From: Archivesica marissinica
Lineage: Eukaryota > Mollusca > Bivalvia > Venerida > Vesicomyidae
Length of the DNA stretch: 64,000 nucleotides
Assembly: GCA_014843695.1 (NCBI GenBank)
Contig: CM026386.1
Span: 18,279,811-18,343,810 of the forward strand
Direction: 5' to 3'
Each line of letters begins with the position of its first letter. Position 1 is the first letter of the stretch. Of this stretch, positions 47,080 to 59,700 are shown piece by piece. Under the pieces are notes generated by a model. The model was not told the origin of the DNA and made no database searches. It saw only the letters and a program-made list of their open reading frames with translations. The position numbers and the translations under genes were made by a program.

Positions 47080-47165
47080 ATTTCACATGGCATAGTTCGA
47101 GCTAAAACTACTGTTACTATAGTTGAACTGTAGTTTATCTAAACAAGCTCGAACTTCACTTCAAC
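47080..47165 (-). promoter_or_regulatory. Inverted-repeat motif upstream of MDH1B
   Basis: About 130-215 bp before the MDH1B ATG, gttcgagct and agctcgaac form arms around aaactac/gtagttt. The inner 14-mer AGTTCAACTATAGT (sense strand, 47116-47129) recurs 58 bp before the NIFK ATG. It could be a promoter element or a small mobile element. Confidence 0.35.
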
Positions 47166-47966
47166 TTTAACTTATTACTGCCGAACAATCAGTCATGATT
47201 ATGATTGACAGGCGCAGTCTAGAACAGTCAGTTAATATAAAATGTTAAAAAGTGAAAAAACACTGGTACGACCAGAGTGAAGTCATACATTATAGTTCGA
47301 CAAGCCAAAGAGTTCCTATTCGACGGAAATTGTATGACATGCACGGAAAGGGTCGTCATAATATAGATTAGTTGGCATTAAACACTAATTAAATTACTAA
47401 TGCCATGAAAGAACTAAGACTCATACATAAAGAATGGAGTTTCAAAGCAATGCAATCAAATGAATCATAGTAAATCAGCAGATCTATATGTTGGGGGAAC
47501 ATTATCAGCCTCCGTCCGTCTTGTTGAGGAACATCGACCTCTCCATTTGCGCAATATGCTTGGGCTGTTCTATGGAAGTCCTGGGTTGCCCATGCGACAA
47601 GACACCCCTCTCGACCTTGTTGATGTGGTCCAGAGGAAAGCAAAGCAGTACGTCTGGCACCAGCTTGGTTGCAAGAGTTGCCGGAAAGATGGTCAGGTTG
47701 ACGCTTCATCCCGCTTTCGGGTCTCCACTCCGATAGTTCTGTCAGGGTTTGTTCCCTTAGCATTGCACTATCCCTAGCACTCACAAGGCAGTGAGACTAT
47801 TTGACCCATAGCTGGGGCTATTTGATCCATAGCTGGGGAACAACTATTGAATTATCTCCATGTAGATTCTACTAATGAATACAATCTTTTCAGAAGGGAA
47901 TATCTCAGATGTTCTTAAATTTGGTTTATTATTTCCAATATTCAAGAACAAGAGCACACAAGCTGT
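47166..47966. other. Unresolved segment with overlapping long frames (47389-47784)
   Basis: A 131-codon minus frame and 105- and 82-codon plus frames overlap in a locally GC-richer stretch. None shows a family signature I recognise and none has splice support. A fragment of an unclassified mobile element is the best guess. Confidence 0.35.
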
Positions 47967-48182
47967 GTGGCGTCCGTGGTCCAGTGGTAGAGCGTCGGAT
48001 TTGGAATCGAACGGTCCCGGGTTCGATACTCGGTCAGGCCACGTATGTAGTGTCATTGAGCAAGGCACCTAACACACATTGCTTAGTACTGGTTAATCGC
48101 TTAGGTCGGCTAAGCCTGCCCAGGAAAACATGTCTAAGTCCCCGCAAGGGGTTTGGCATTAAAGGAACATACATACATACAA
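47967..48182 (+). mobile_element. SINE S1 with about 8-bp target duplication
   Basis: Head gtggcgtccgtggtccagtg and box B GGGTTCGATACTC, then cattgagcaaggcacctaac, a ggtcggctaagcctgcccag module and a (CATA)n tail. ACAAGCTG flanks both sides. Confidence 0.86.
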
Positions 48183-48261
48183 GCTGATACCAAGAATTGT
48201 GGTTTGCGGGTCAATGATTCTACTAAGTCTTGGATGACCAACTGTACCTAAACTGTGCCAG

Positions 48262-48468
48262 AAAGGGTACCTGGGGTTCTGCTTCCATAGCTATAGCTGT
48301 TACAATTGTGCCCATAGTCAAGTCATTTAAGTTCCATATTGCCTCTTATCTGTCCCTTGTGACTATGGATTCGATCAGGAATGAGGTCTCGAGAGTGATT
48401 AATATATGTTGTATACATGTATATAGGAACTTGTTTCGCTAAACTAAATTTGTCTAAACTGAACACAA
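48262..48468 (+). mobile_element. SINE S4, degenerate head
   Basis: gttacaattgtgcccatagt, atggattcgatcaggaatga and ggtctcgagagtgattaata match S4 from mid-element on. Confidence 0.7.
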
Positions 48469-48553
48469 TTTGCATTGTCAGGAATAACTACCTGGTACCC
48501 ATGTGGTTAGATTGATACAGTGGTTATTAATTGCCTTTACCCTAGAACCCTAG

Positions 48554-48865
48554 ATGCTACATTCCCTTAATCTACGCAGACTAGATCAACAGCGTATTGA
48601 CAATAGGTTATCCCTTATGTATAAAATTCATAATGATCTTGTTGCTATTCCCATTGAAAATTACCTAGTTCCCCTCTCCCGTCCTGCTCGCCATTGCCAT
48701 TCCTTAAGATATAGGTTAATTACAGCAACTACAGACTACTACAAGTTTTCCTTTTTTCCAAGACCAATCTACCATTGGAACCACCTCCCTCCTGACATTG
48801 TCCATCTCCCTACCATAGAGCAATTCAATACGGCAGTTTGCCATATTGATCATGCCAGTCCCTAG
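48554..48865 (+). pseudogene. LINE RT C-terminal fragment
   Basis: 103 codons: LRRLDQQRIDNRLSLMYKIH, NDLVAIPIENYL, FSFFPRPIYHWNHLP. This is the standard post-RT end of jockey/CR1-like LINE ORFs. 5'-truncated, with an open frame to its stop. Confidence 0.85.
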
Positions 48866-48902
48866 TTGTTCTGCGCAGCTGCTTTTAAACTTTTACCACA
48901 AC

Positions 48903-49070
48903 TTGTGTCGGTGCTTTACACTGTGCACGTAAAAGAATCAGAGGCGACTCTGGAATATGTCTCTGTCTGTATCATTGCACTATCCTCCACAAATCTAAAA
49001 TGACTGATCTATTCAGGAGGCGTCGCTCATATTGGCAACCGGTAGCGACGATACATTTATAAGCGTAAAC
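48903..49070 (+). mobile_element. 5'-truncated SINE S2
   Basis: It runs from gtcggtgctttacactgtgc through tgcactatcctcc to the tail cggtagcgacgata. Confidence 0.8.
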
Positions 49071-49250
49071 AACCCCAATACTTATAGGGGAATCACAAAT
49101 ATCGAGAGGAGATTAGGAGCTTATTCAAAAATAAGCTGAAAGAAAATGAATTAGCTGAACATTTAGCTATAATTTTTTCTTGAAGAAGGCTTTTGGGAAA
49201 TTGACATAACTAGGTCCCTAATAAACCAGATTGATGTCAACAAAATAACT

Positions 49251-49495
49251 GTCCGATTAGTGCAGTGGTTAGCACGCTCGCTTCTCATCAATGCAACACG
49301 GGTTCGATCCTCGGACCAGTAACGGCAGGAAGTATGTGGATGGTACGGTTGTCGCCAGATCGGACAGGTGGTTTTCTCCGGGTACTCCGATTCCCTCCCC
49401 ATACGAATGACCACATTAATACTTTCATCCGCGCCAACGAAAGTGATTAATATAAGTTGTTAAAACTTGCTTCACAATCATTGTAAAATATATAA
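49251..49495 (+). mobile_element. SINE S5, full length
   Basis: Head gtccgattagtgcagtggtt, box B GGGTTCGATCCTC, body gatcggacaggtggttttct, tail aaaacttgcttcacaatcat. The head differs from S1-S4. Confidence 0.82.
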
Positions 49496-49639
49496 AGTTA
49501 AATAATAAAAAAATACTGTAGCGATGTGTACTGTAATAACTATGCCTCTATATGATGCGGATGTTGTAAATGTCGTCTCAGATTTCCTCAAAAATACATC
49601 TCTGAATGTGTTTGCATTTCAGTATGTCTCAGATGCACA

Positions 49640-50353
49640 AAATACAAATAAATCGGGATGTTGACATGGATACCATACAACCATACATGGGGAGGACCGA
49701 ATCTAATGTTGTTATAACTTGTGGTCCAACCCATTTGTGTATGTATGTAATACCTGTATGATTGTGATTGTATTTATGTATACATATACAATAACATATG
49801 ATTAAACTGATACCATACAACGAGACTAGCTTCTAGAGTCATAGGATTTATTAAGAGAAACCTTAGACATTGCCCAAAACAAGTGAAGGAACGAGCATAT
49901 CAGTCGTTAGTGCGTCCAAAACTTGAATATAGTTCATCAATATGGAATCCTCACCATGTAACACAAAATAAACAAATAGAACAAGTGCAAATAAATGCAG
50001 CTAGCGTTGTGCTCAATAAACCATTCAATCATGAAAATCCGTGTAGCGTAACATCTCTACTTCAGCAGTTGAACTGGCCAACTTTGGAACAACGGCGAGT
50101 CACATCTGACCTTATTCTCAAGCACAAAGTCATGAACAATCTAATAGCTGTACCAATTTCATATTATCTGCAACGTTCGCCACGATATGTGGACACCTTA
50201 AGATTAATCCCATACCATTGTAAACTGAACGTATATCAACACTCATTCTTCCCGAGAGCTGTTGTCTTGTGGAATAGGCTCCCAGACTCTATCATCGGTT
50301 TGGACTCACTAGACAGTTTCAAAGAAGCTGTCCAGCCAGGGGCGAGGATTTAA
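49640..50353 (+). pseudogene. LINE RT C-terminal fragment with a nested S8 insertion
   Basis: The frame 49883-50353 has [34 protein letters not shown] and [17 protein letters not shown] thumb and post-RT region of a jockey/CR1-like LINE. Upstream residues continue to 49640 once the S8 insertion at 49682-49807 is skipped. 5'-truncated. Confidence 0.85.
49682..49807 (+). mobile_element. 5'-truncated SINE S8 nested in the LINE, 13-bp target duplication
   Basis: GATACCATACAAC occurs at 49669-49681 and again at 49808-49820. The insert has ctaatgttgttataacttgt, gtccaacccatttgt and the tail aacatatgattaaact. Confidence 0.9.
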
Positions 50354-50579
50354 ATATAAATAGACATGTATATGTGTAGTGTAAATACAAGTTGAAGATT
50401 TTAAAGGCACATACAGTTTCACGTTTAAAGCGTCTGGCGATGCACATGCACACGTTTTAAACTGCACATCTCGTCGTTAGGTCTGCCTGGCGGATCTTGA
50501 TGAGTAAAGACATTGAAGTTGAAGTTGAAGCGTGAGTTGGTATAGCTGCCCTACTAGACATGCGCAATGCGTCTATTAT

Positions 50580-50593
50580 AGTTCAACTATAGT
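50580..50593 (+). promoter_or_regulatory. Motif AGTTCAACTATAGT upstream of NIFK
   Basis: It ends 58 bp before the NIFK ATG. The same 14-mer in the same orientation relative to the gene lies 166 bp upstream of the MDH1B ATG. No TATA or initiator could be assigned. Confidence 0.35.
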
Positions 50594-50651
50594 TTGAAAC
50601 CGAACTCACTAATTTACAGATAGATACACAGTCTAGTCTAATGCAGGAAAT

Positions 50652-50753
50652 ATGGCGAAACATACGAAAAAACGTGGTCCGCCTAGACATATTGCATTAG
50701 ACGCGTCAAAACAGACACAATTCAATCAGAATGTTCAGAGAGTGAAGAAAAGT
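50652..50753 (+). CDS. NIFK: NIFK coding exon 1
   Basis: There are 34 codons from ATG to AAAAGT, then the donor gtaaat. It encodes a basic N-terminus and IALDASKQTQFNQNVQRVKK, matching the short helix that precedes the RRM in NIFK. The phase-0 end fits exon 2. A nearby ATG at 50641 is out of frame. Confidence 0.85.
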
Positions 50754-53700
50754 GTAAATATGTTATGTCTAATAATGTTGTGTATTGTATTAAATTGTTT
50801 AGATGGATCTTAATACTTTCGTCATATGATTTCGCAACGTTTGATTTTAACAGTAGTTTGTCACGTTGCTATTGAATTCTCATTATGACCTAAGAGACTC
50901 CTTATATTCTACCCCAAAATAGTTATCTCAAAAAAGCTCTAGATATGTCTATGGAAACTTGCATTGAAAAGCCCCAAGTGCCAAAATGACAATGTCCATA
51001 GTCCACAAATATTTTAGACTTGAAAAATGTGACATTTTACTACCCCTGGAGGCAATTTTGCTAATTTGAAAATGAGCTTTAACCTCGAAATAACTGAAAA
51101 AAATAATTTAACCTCTAGGCTCTACATAATATTTTTTAGATCTGTTATTTCGAGGTCTTATCTTTAAAGCTCATTTTTGCATAGCACTTCCTATCTTTAT
51201 CCGATGGCGGGATTTCTGACCAAGATTTTGAAGCTTAACGGACCACAACGGTTATAAATTTGTGCATTGGTGTTGAAAATAATCATAAACATAGATATAA
51301 AACACTGTTTAAAATATATTGTCTTACCGTTGTGCATATCAGTGGCGTAAGTGGTAGAGCGTCGGATATGGAATCAAACGGTTCCGGGTTCGATACTCGG
51401 TCAGGCCACGTATGTATTGTCATTGAGCAAGGCACCTCACACACATTGCTTAGTAAGTACTGGTTAATCGCTTAGGTCGGCTAAGCCTGCCCAGGAAAAC
51501 ATGTCTAAGTCCCCGCGAGGGGTTTGACATTATAAAGGTACATAGGTACATATCATTTAGCTGTTTGATAAGTGTGATTCTCCCACCGTTTCTATCTATC
51601 TATTCTTTCTATCGTCTTCACAAAAGAAATCTGAATGATTTATTTGTTAGTACATTTCATGCGTATGAAAAATTGAAGGAAATCTTTAAAGGCATTGGAG
51701 ATAAATGTTTCAAAGCAATTTTGTCTAATGAAATTACTATGTTGGCTTTTCGTTATGCAAAATAACTAAAATGGATGAAATAGAATGGTAAAACACTCCC
51801 ATGAAATTTAAACGTTGATTTCCAGGGTTCATTCTAGGTCATAATTTTTGGGAGAAGTGAGAAAGCGCGTGATCGCTTCCTTATATGGTGTTCTTTAATA
51901 TACTTCTGCAAAATAGGGCTAAAATGCACAGTATGACCATTAAATACATTTGAATAAGAGTGCTTTATAATGGGCCAGTGTATCTTACTAGACAAAATTT
52001 TGTTTGAAAATCGTAAAAACCTCAGAGGGTGAAGTCAGGGTCCCTAGGGCGACAATTTCGCCCTCTAGAATGATCCCTGATTTCATGTATAATATTGTGT
52101 CAAGAGACGTTATAGACTGCAAAATTAAAGCACTGTTATGCTTGTTCATCTTGTTAGCAATTTTAATTTATAAAAACGACTTTATAGAATATAAAATATG
52201 CTACACATAATTGAGGTTTAGACCTATATAGACTTTATAAAAATGTCACATTTTTCAAGCCTAACTATTTGGACTACATACTCGCCAGGCATATGGTGGT
52301 GCAGATGTAGTGGGTCGGATTTCAAATCGATCGTTCCCGGTTTCGATACTTGTAGTGTTGACCATGTGTGTAGTGTCATTGAGCAAGGCATCTCACACAC
52401 ATTGCTTAGTACTGGTTAACCACTTAGGTCGGCTAAGCCTGCCCATGAAAACATTTCTAGGTCCCCGCAAGTGGTTTGACATTAATGGAACATGCATACA
52501 TAAATATTACCCAAGTTGATGCGATACGAAACCCCCATCTGATTAGGGAATAACGGTAAATACAAAGGATTCCAACTAAAGAGACATTATAATATACATT
52601 TTGGGAGAAATCAAACTTATTATCTCAGGGATCATTTGAGGGCGATGTGGGCGAAATAGTCGCCCTAGGGAAATTTTTTGGTTTTTACGATTTTCAAACA
52701 AAACTTTAGTAGTAAAATACACTGGCCCATTATAAAGCATTCCTTCTATTCAAATGTTGTATTTAATGGTTGTACTGTGCATTTTAACCCTATTTTGCAG
52801 AAGTATATTAAAGAACACCATTTAACCCATTTCATTCTGGATACCGTTCAAACAGTATTTGCAAAGAACATTTGAGCAAGATCAGCCGCCACGGAACATG
52901 CCGTCTGATCAGGCTCTATGCTGTGCTATTCAGATGATCTTGCTAAGACACTTGGCTATGTAGCAACCAACATAGATCCTGATCAGCAGACAGCATCACG
53001 CTGCGGCTGATCTTGATCTATGTTGTTTGCAAAAGCCATTAAATGTATCCAGAATGAAATGGGTTAAGGAAGATATCACGCGCTTTCTCACTTCTCCCAA
53101 AAATTCTGACCTAGAATGAACCCTTTATATCTGCCAAGATAACAGAAAAACCAGCTGTGCCGCTCACTTGAAAATGTTTTTATATGTACACGTGTTTGCA
53201 GGTGAAGGATGGAGCGAATAGTTCTGGTGTTGTGTATATCTCTCATCTACCATGGGGGTTTGAGGAGACTGGACTTAAGCAGTACTTTAAGCAGTTTGGT
53301 TCCATCCAACAGTTGAGGCTCTCCAGGAGTAAAAAGGTATTGTATTCATATTTAATGAGGTGGACAAGTTGTTGGTTTAAACATGTTTATATTCGACATT
53401 ATATAATTATGTACACAATAAATTTTTATATTTTATACAAGTGGATTGAAATGAACGCTAAAAGCTTCAAACTACTTGCCCTCACCGCTGTATGTTCTAG
53501 GGGTCTTCAAACAAACCACTTGCCCTCACCGCTGTATGTTCTAGGGATCTTCAAACCACTTGCCCTCACCGCTGTATGTTCTAGGGGTCTCAAACCACTT
53601 GCCCTCACCGCTGTATGTTCTAGGGACTTCAAACCACTTGCCCTCACCGCTGTATGTTCTAGGGGTCTTCAAACCACTTGCCTGTATGTTCTAGGGGTCT

Positions 53701-56700
53701 TCAAACCACTTGCCCTCACCGCTGTATGTTCTAGGGGTCTTCAACCACTTGCCCTCACCGCTGTATGTTCTAGGGGACTTCAAACAAACCACTTGCCCTC
53801 ACCGCTGTATGTTCTAGGGGACTTCAAACAAACCACTTGCCCTCACCGCTGTATGTTCTAGGGGTCTTCAAACCACTTGCCCTCACCGCTGTATGTTCTA
53901 GGGATCTTCAAACCACTTGCCCACACCGCTGTATGTTCTAGGGATCTTCAAACCACTTGCCCACACCGCTGTATGTTCTAGGGGACTTCAAACAAACCAC
54001 TTGCCCTCACCGCTGTATGTTCTAGGGGTCTTCAAACCACTTGCCCACACCGCTGTATGTTCTAGGGGTCTTCAAACCACTTGCCCTCACCGCTGTATGT
54101 TCTAGGGACTTCAAACAACCACTTGCCCTCACCGCTGTATGTTCTAGGGGACTTCAAACAAACCCTTGCCCTCACCGCTGTATGTTCTAGGGGTCTTCAA
54201 ACCACTTGCCCTCACCGCTGTATGTTCTAGGGGACTTCAAACAAACCACTTGCCCTCACCGCTGTATGTTCTAGGGATCTTCAAACCACTTGCCCACACC
54301 GCTGTATGTTCTAGGGATCTTCAAACCACTTGCCCACACCGCTGTATGTTCTAGGGGACTTCAAACAAACCACTTGCCCTCACCGCTGTATGTTCTAGGG
54401 GACTTCAAACAAACCACTTGCCCTCACCGCTGTATGTTCTAGGGGTCTTCAAACCACTTGCCCTCACCGCTGTATGTTCTAGGGGTCTTCAAACCACTTG
54501 CCCTCACCGCTGTATGTTCTAGGGGTCTTCAAACCACTTGCCCTCACCGCTGTATGTTCTAGGGATCTTCAAACCACTTGCCCTCACCGCTGTATGTTCT
54601 AGGGATCTTCAAACCACTTGCCCACACCGCTGTATGTTCTAGGGGACTTCAAACAAACCACTTGCCCTCACCGCTGTATGTTCTAGGGGACTTCAAACAA
54701 ACCACTTGCCCTCACCGCTGTATGTTCTAGGGGACTTCAAACAAACCACTTGCCCTCACCGCTGTATGTTCTAGGGGACTTCAAACAACCACTTGCCCTC
54801 ACCGCTGTATGTTCTAGGGATCTTCAAACCACTTGCCCTCACCGCTGTATGTTCTAGGGATCTTCAAACCACTTGCCCTCACCGCTGTATGTTCTAGGGG
54901 TCTTCAAACCACTTGCCCTCACCGCTGTATGTTCTAGGGATCTTCAAACCACTTGCCCACACCGCTGTATGTTCTAGGGATCTTCAAACCACTTGCCCAC
55001 ACCGCTGTATGTTCTAGGGGACTTCAAACAAACCACTTGCCCTCACCGCTGTATGTTCTAGGGGACTTCAAACAAACCACTTGCCCTCACCGCTGTATGT
55101 TCTAGGGGTCTTCAAACCACTTGCCCTCACCGCTGTATGTTCTAGGGATCTTCAAACCACTTGCCCACACCGCTGTATGTTCTAGGGATCTTCAAACCAC
55201 TTGCCCACACCGCTGTATGTTCTAGGGGACTTCAAACAAACCACTTGCCCTCACCGCTGTATGTTCTAGGGGACTTCAAACAAACCACTTGCCCTCACCG
55301 CTGTATGTTCTAGGGGTCTTCAAACCACTTGCCCTCACCGCTGTATGTTCTAGGGGTCTTCAAACCACTTGCCCTCACCGCTGTATGTTCTAGGGGTCTT
55401 CAAACCACTTGCCCTCACCGCTGTATGTTCTAGGGGTCTTCAAACCACTTGCCCTCACCGCTGTATGTTCTAGGGATCTTCAAACCACTTGCCCTCACCG
55501 CTGTATGTTCTAGGGATCTTCAAACCACTTGCCCACACCGCTGTATGTTCTAGGGGACTTCAAACAAACCACTTGCCCTCACCGCTGTATGTTCTAGGGG
55601 ACTTCAAACAAACCACTTGCCCTCACCGCTGTATGTTCTAGGGGACTTCAAACCACTTGCCCTCACCGCTGTATGTTCTAGGGATCTTCAAACCACTTGC
55701 CCTCACCGCTGTATGTTCTAGGGATCTTCAAACCACTTGCCCTCACCGCTGTATGTTCTAGGGATCTTCAAACCACTTGCCCTCACCGCTGTATGTTCTA
55801 GGGATCTTCAAACCACTTGCCCTCACCGCTGTATGTTCTAGGGATCTTCAAACCACTTGCCCTCACCGCTGTATGTTCTAGGGGACTTCAAACCACTTGC
55901 CCTCACCGCTGTATGTTCTAGGGATCTTCAAACAGAAACAGGATATGACCAAAACCTGTTCCCTGCAGGGAATTATCAGGGAATTTTAAAAACATGAGAA
56001 TATCAGGGAATTATCAGGGAATTTTATTTTGTCATCCTCGCACACGCGCATACATGGTCGTCCGCGACCATTTTGTCGTCGCCGCGCATGTTTGTCATCT
56101 ATGCGCACACGTGTATTTGGTCATGATTGAGTATTGTTCTAGATGCGAACGAGTATATTTGATCATCTTGGTATTTCGTCATCTAGGCCTATGTAAACGC
56201 GTATATTTGTCAGGGAAAATTGGAGATTGATCAGGGAATTTCAGGGAATTTGTCCTCATATCCTGTGGGTACCCTTCAAACCACTTGCCCTCACCGCTGT
56301 ATGTTCTAGGGATCTTCAAACCACTTGCCCTCACCGCTGTATGTTCTAGGGATCTTCAAACCACTTGCCCTCACCGCTGTATGTTCTATGGGTCTTCAAA
56401 CCACTTGCCCTCACCGCTGTATGTTCTAGGGATCTTCAAACCACTTGCCCTCACCGCTGTATGTTCTATGGGTCTTCAAACCACTTGCCCTCACTGCTGT
56501 ATGTTCGTATCCCACTAGGGGTTGTTGCATTTAGGAAGCTATCCAGATGACTTGCTGAATGTCGGTGGTTCTATCTGTGTGTCTGTCCGTGCTTGAAGGG
56601 GCACCCAGACTCTTCCTCCTGCCAACAACAGCCGGAGAGTCACAGTGCTGTGACCGTAACCCCTAATAAACAAACAGACTGTTATTGGGCCTAAAAAGTG

Positions 56701-59700
56701 TGTGTCCTGTAACCAAGACTCGTCCGTCATTTCTTTCAAAAGGTTCGCATATTTTACTTTTATGATGACAAAAGTTATTTAGTTCATCCCCACAAACCAG
56801 GGGTGTAAGATTATGTAGTCACCTACTCGCCCAGTAGGACTAGTGGCATATAAAATCTACTCGCCCTTAATAAATTGTCACGGATCTGTAGTCCAGTGGT
56901 AACACGCTGGACTGGTAATCCAGGGATCGCAGGTTCGATCCCCCATCTGATCCTAATAAAATTAAGTCTTTTAAATGGGACTTTAAACCAAGGTCTCGTG
57001 TTGGTGCTGTACACCGTGCACGTAAAAGAACCAGATGGGTCTCTGTCTGTATCATTGCACTATCTTCCAAAAATCTAAAATGACCTAATCTCTTCAGGAG
57101 GCGTCGTTCATATGTGCAACTGGTAGCAACGATAAATAAAACGTAAAACACACAATTATAAATTTTCACTCACCAAAATCCCAAGGACCCGCTACACTGA
57201 TAGAGGCATGATAAGTTGACTGATCGTTTTCGTATTTCCGACACTTTTGCTGGACATGCAGCATACATTAGTTATTTATAGCCCACTTTCACTGTTAATA
57301 CAATAGTCGACAATTATTTTTTAGATTAAGTTCCATTTATACCGTAACCGATGGTAACAATTTACAAAAATAAATTTTGTTCCAAAATAATCTTTATCTA
57401 CGTGAAAGCCGACTCCATTCGCTTGTTCATTACTAGTTTCCTGCACTGTGCTTGAAAAATACGATGGTCCGAAGCCCGGGCCCATAAAAATCAAATCGGG
57501 CCCTTAACCCTTTCCTTCATAGAGATTTAGGTTAATATACTAGATTATATCTCCATACAAACGATAGCCATTTAGCTATCATGCAGTGGATAAGTAGTCG
57601 CCATATCTATCCCACCTCCATAGATATTACTGAGATTCTGGCCTTTCTTATGAACATTTGTTTGGCTGCTACATAGTCAATGTATGTCATATTGGTAATG
57701 GCATCAAGAGGTGCTTCTATGAGGGAAAGGGTTAAATCTGAAAGGCCAGATATCGGGGAAAACTTTGCATGTATCTGTTATCAGTGCTCGATTTTCCTTT
57801 CATTGGCTGATAGGCTGTGAGTCATTTACCCGCTGGCAATGTCTGTTATGTCACAGGTGCCTATAATGCGTAGACAGCCATTAATTCAATGATCATTCTA
57901 ATCAACTGAATCACCTCTGGCTCTGTGGAGTACACTCGATGAACGATATAAACACCATAGAGCCAGATCAGACTGCACAGAACTGCACAGAACTGCACAG
58001 AACTGCACAGAACATGTTGTTTGATCAGGCTCTATGCTGTTTGCTATTCGGATAGTGGAGCTAAAACACTTGGTCTGAATAGCAAACAATATAGATCCTG
58101 ATCAGATGTGGCGTTATGTCGCAGCTGATCTTGATCTATGTTGTTTGCACATTCTGTGCAATTTATGCAGCAGTTTTAGGGTTAATATATAAAAAAAGAT
58201 GATAACGTTTTTGCGGTGTCAATGTGCTTGTTTGATTTTTTTGCGGCGTCATTGTGCTTGTTAGTCTTTGCAAGCGCCAATAATTGTCCCTAACATTATA
58301 ATTGACATGGTGATGTCATAATCATGTCACGGCGCACGTCACAAATTAAGCATACTGAAGTCGTGGCAAACTGTAATGCCTCGTTTTGTTGGTTAGCTGA
58401 TCAGATGCTTCTCTCCACTTTAGATCGTTGCTATACTGTACTTGTATGCCTTTTTCGTTATACCGGCATCTCAAACATGCACATTTGTACAGCCATCATA
58501 AACAGCTTCAGATGTATTCCTCACTCAGGGTTCATTCTAGGTCAGAATTTTTGGGAGAAGTGAGAAAGCGCGTGATCACTTCCTTAAATGGTGTTCTTTA
58601 TTATACTTCTGCAAAATAGGGTTAAAATGCACAGTACAACCATTAAATACAACATTTGAATAGAAGGAGTGCTTTATAATGGGCCAGTTTATCTTACTTG
58701 ACAAAATTTTGATTGAAAATCGTAAAAACCAAAAAGTAATTATATTTTTTGTGGGGCCCACAGAGGGCGAAGTCAGGGTCCCTAGGTCGACAATTTCCCC
58801 CACATTGCCCTCTAGAATGATTCCTGCTCACTTACTGTAATATTTCTTGTTTCAACAAAGCACAAAATCCCCCCCCCCGACCCATCTGGGTTAGTCAGAG
58901 GGGGGAATTATGTTGTACCTGGGCTTTTGTATGCCTATATTCTAAAGAAATGCCAGCACATATTTCAGCTACAATTAAGTGTAAGCACATTAATGATTTG
59001 AACTACCATTAATTTACCCAGCATGCACAGATTTAATTTATGGAACTTGATTTTCAGACGGGCAATCCTCGTGGGTTTGCATATATACAGTTTGCTCATG
59101 ATCAAGTTGCGAAGATTGTTGCTGAAACGATGAACAACTATCTCATGTTTGGAAAACTCATCAAATGTAAGTATGGTACACGCCAGGTGTAGAGTTTGGT
59201 CGTGGGTGCATCATGTTTGGAAAACTCACCAAGTGTAAGTATGGTACACGCACGCCAGGTGTAGAGTTTGGTCGTGGGTGCATCATGTTTGGAAAACTCA
59301 TCAAATGTAAGTATGGTACACGCCAGGTGTAGAGTTTGGTCATGGGTGCATCATGTTTGGAAAACTCACCAAATGTGAGTATGGTACACGCACGCCAGGT
59401 GTAGAGTTTGGTCGTGGGTGCATCATGTTTGGAAAACTCATCAAATGTAAGTATGGTACACGCCAGGTGTAGAGTTTGGTCGTGGGTGCATCATGTTTGG
59501 AAAACTCACCAAATGTGAGTATGGTACACGCCAGGAGTAGAGTTTGGTCGTGGGTGCATCACGAAATTCTGCACAAAGATTGAGCGAGATAAAACAGACC
59601 AAAGGCGGATGCATTGCCTGGGGTGATTTTTCTTCGACACTGTGAAAAGAAATCGCCGTGTTGATTCGTGACAAATTAATTTAGTTTAACTAAGTACCTT

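Noticed and set aside
47389..47784. A 131-codon gene
   Set aside because: Three long frames overlap on two strands, none with a family signature, conserved splice sites or repeat-free context.
53337..54354. Reading frame continuing from NIFK exon 2, and similar LALTAVCSRG frames
   Set aside because: Read-through into the 40-bp array. The exon has a good donor at 53337 and the RRM continues at 59058.
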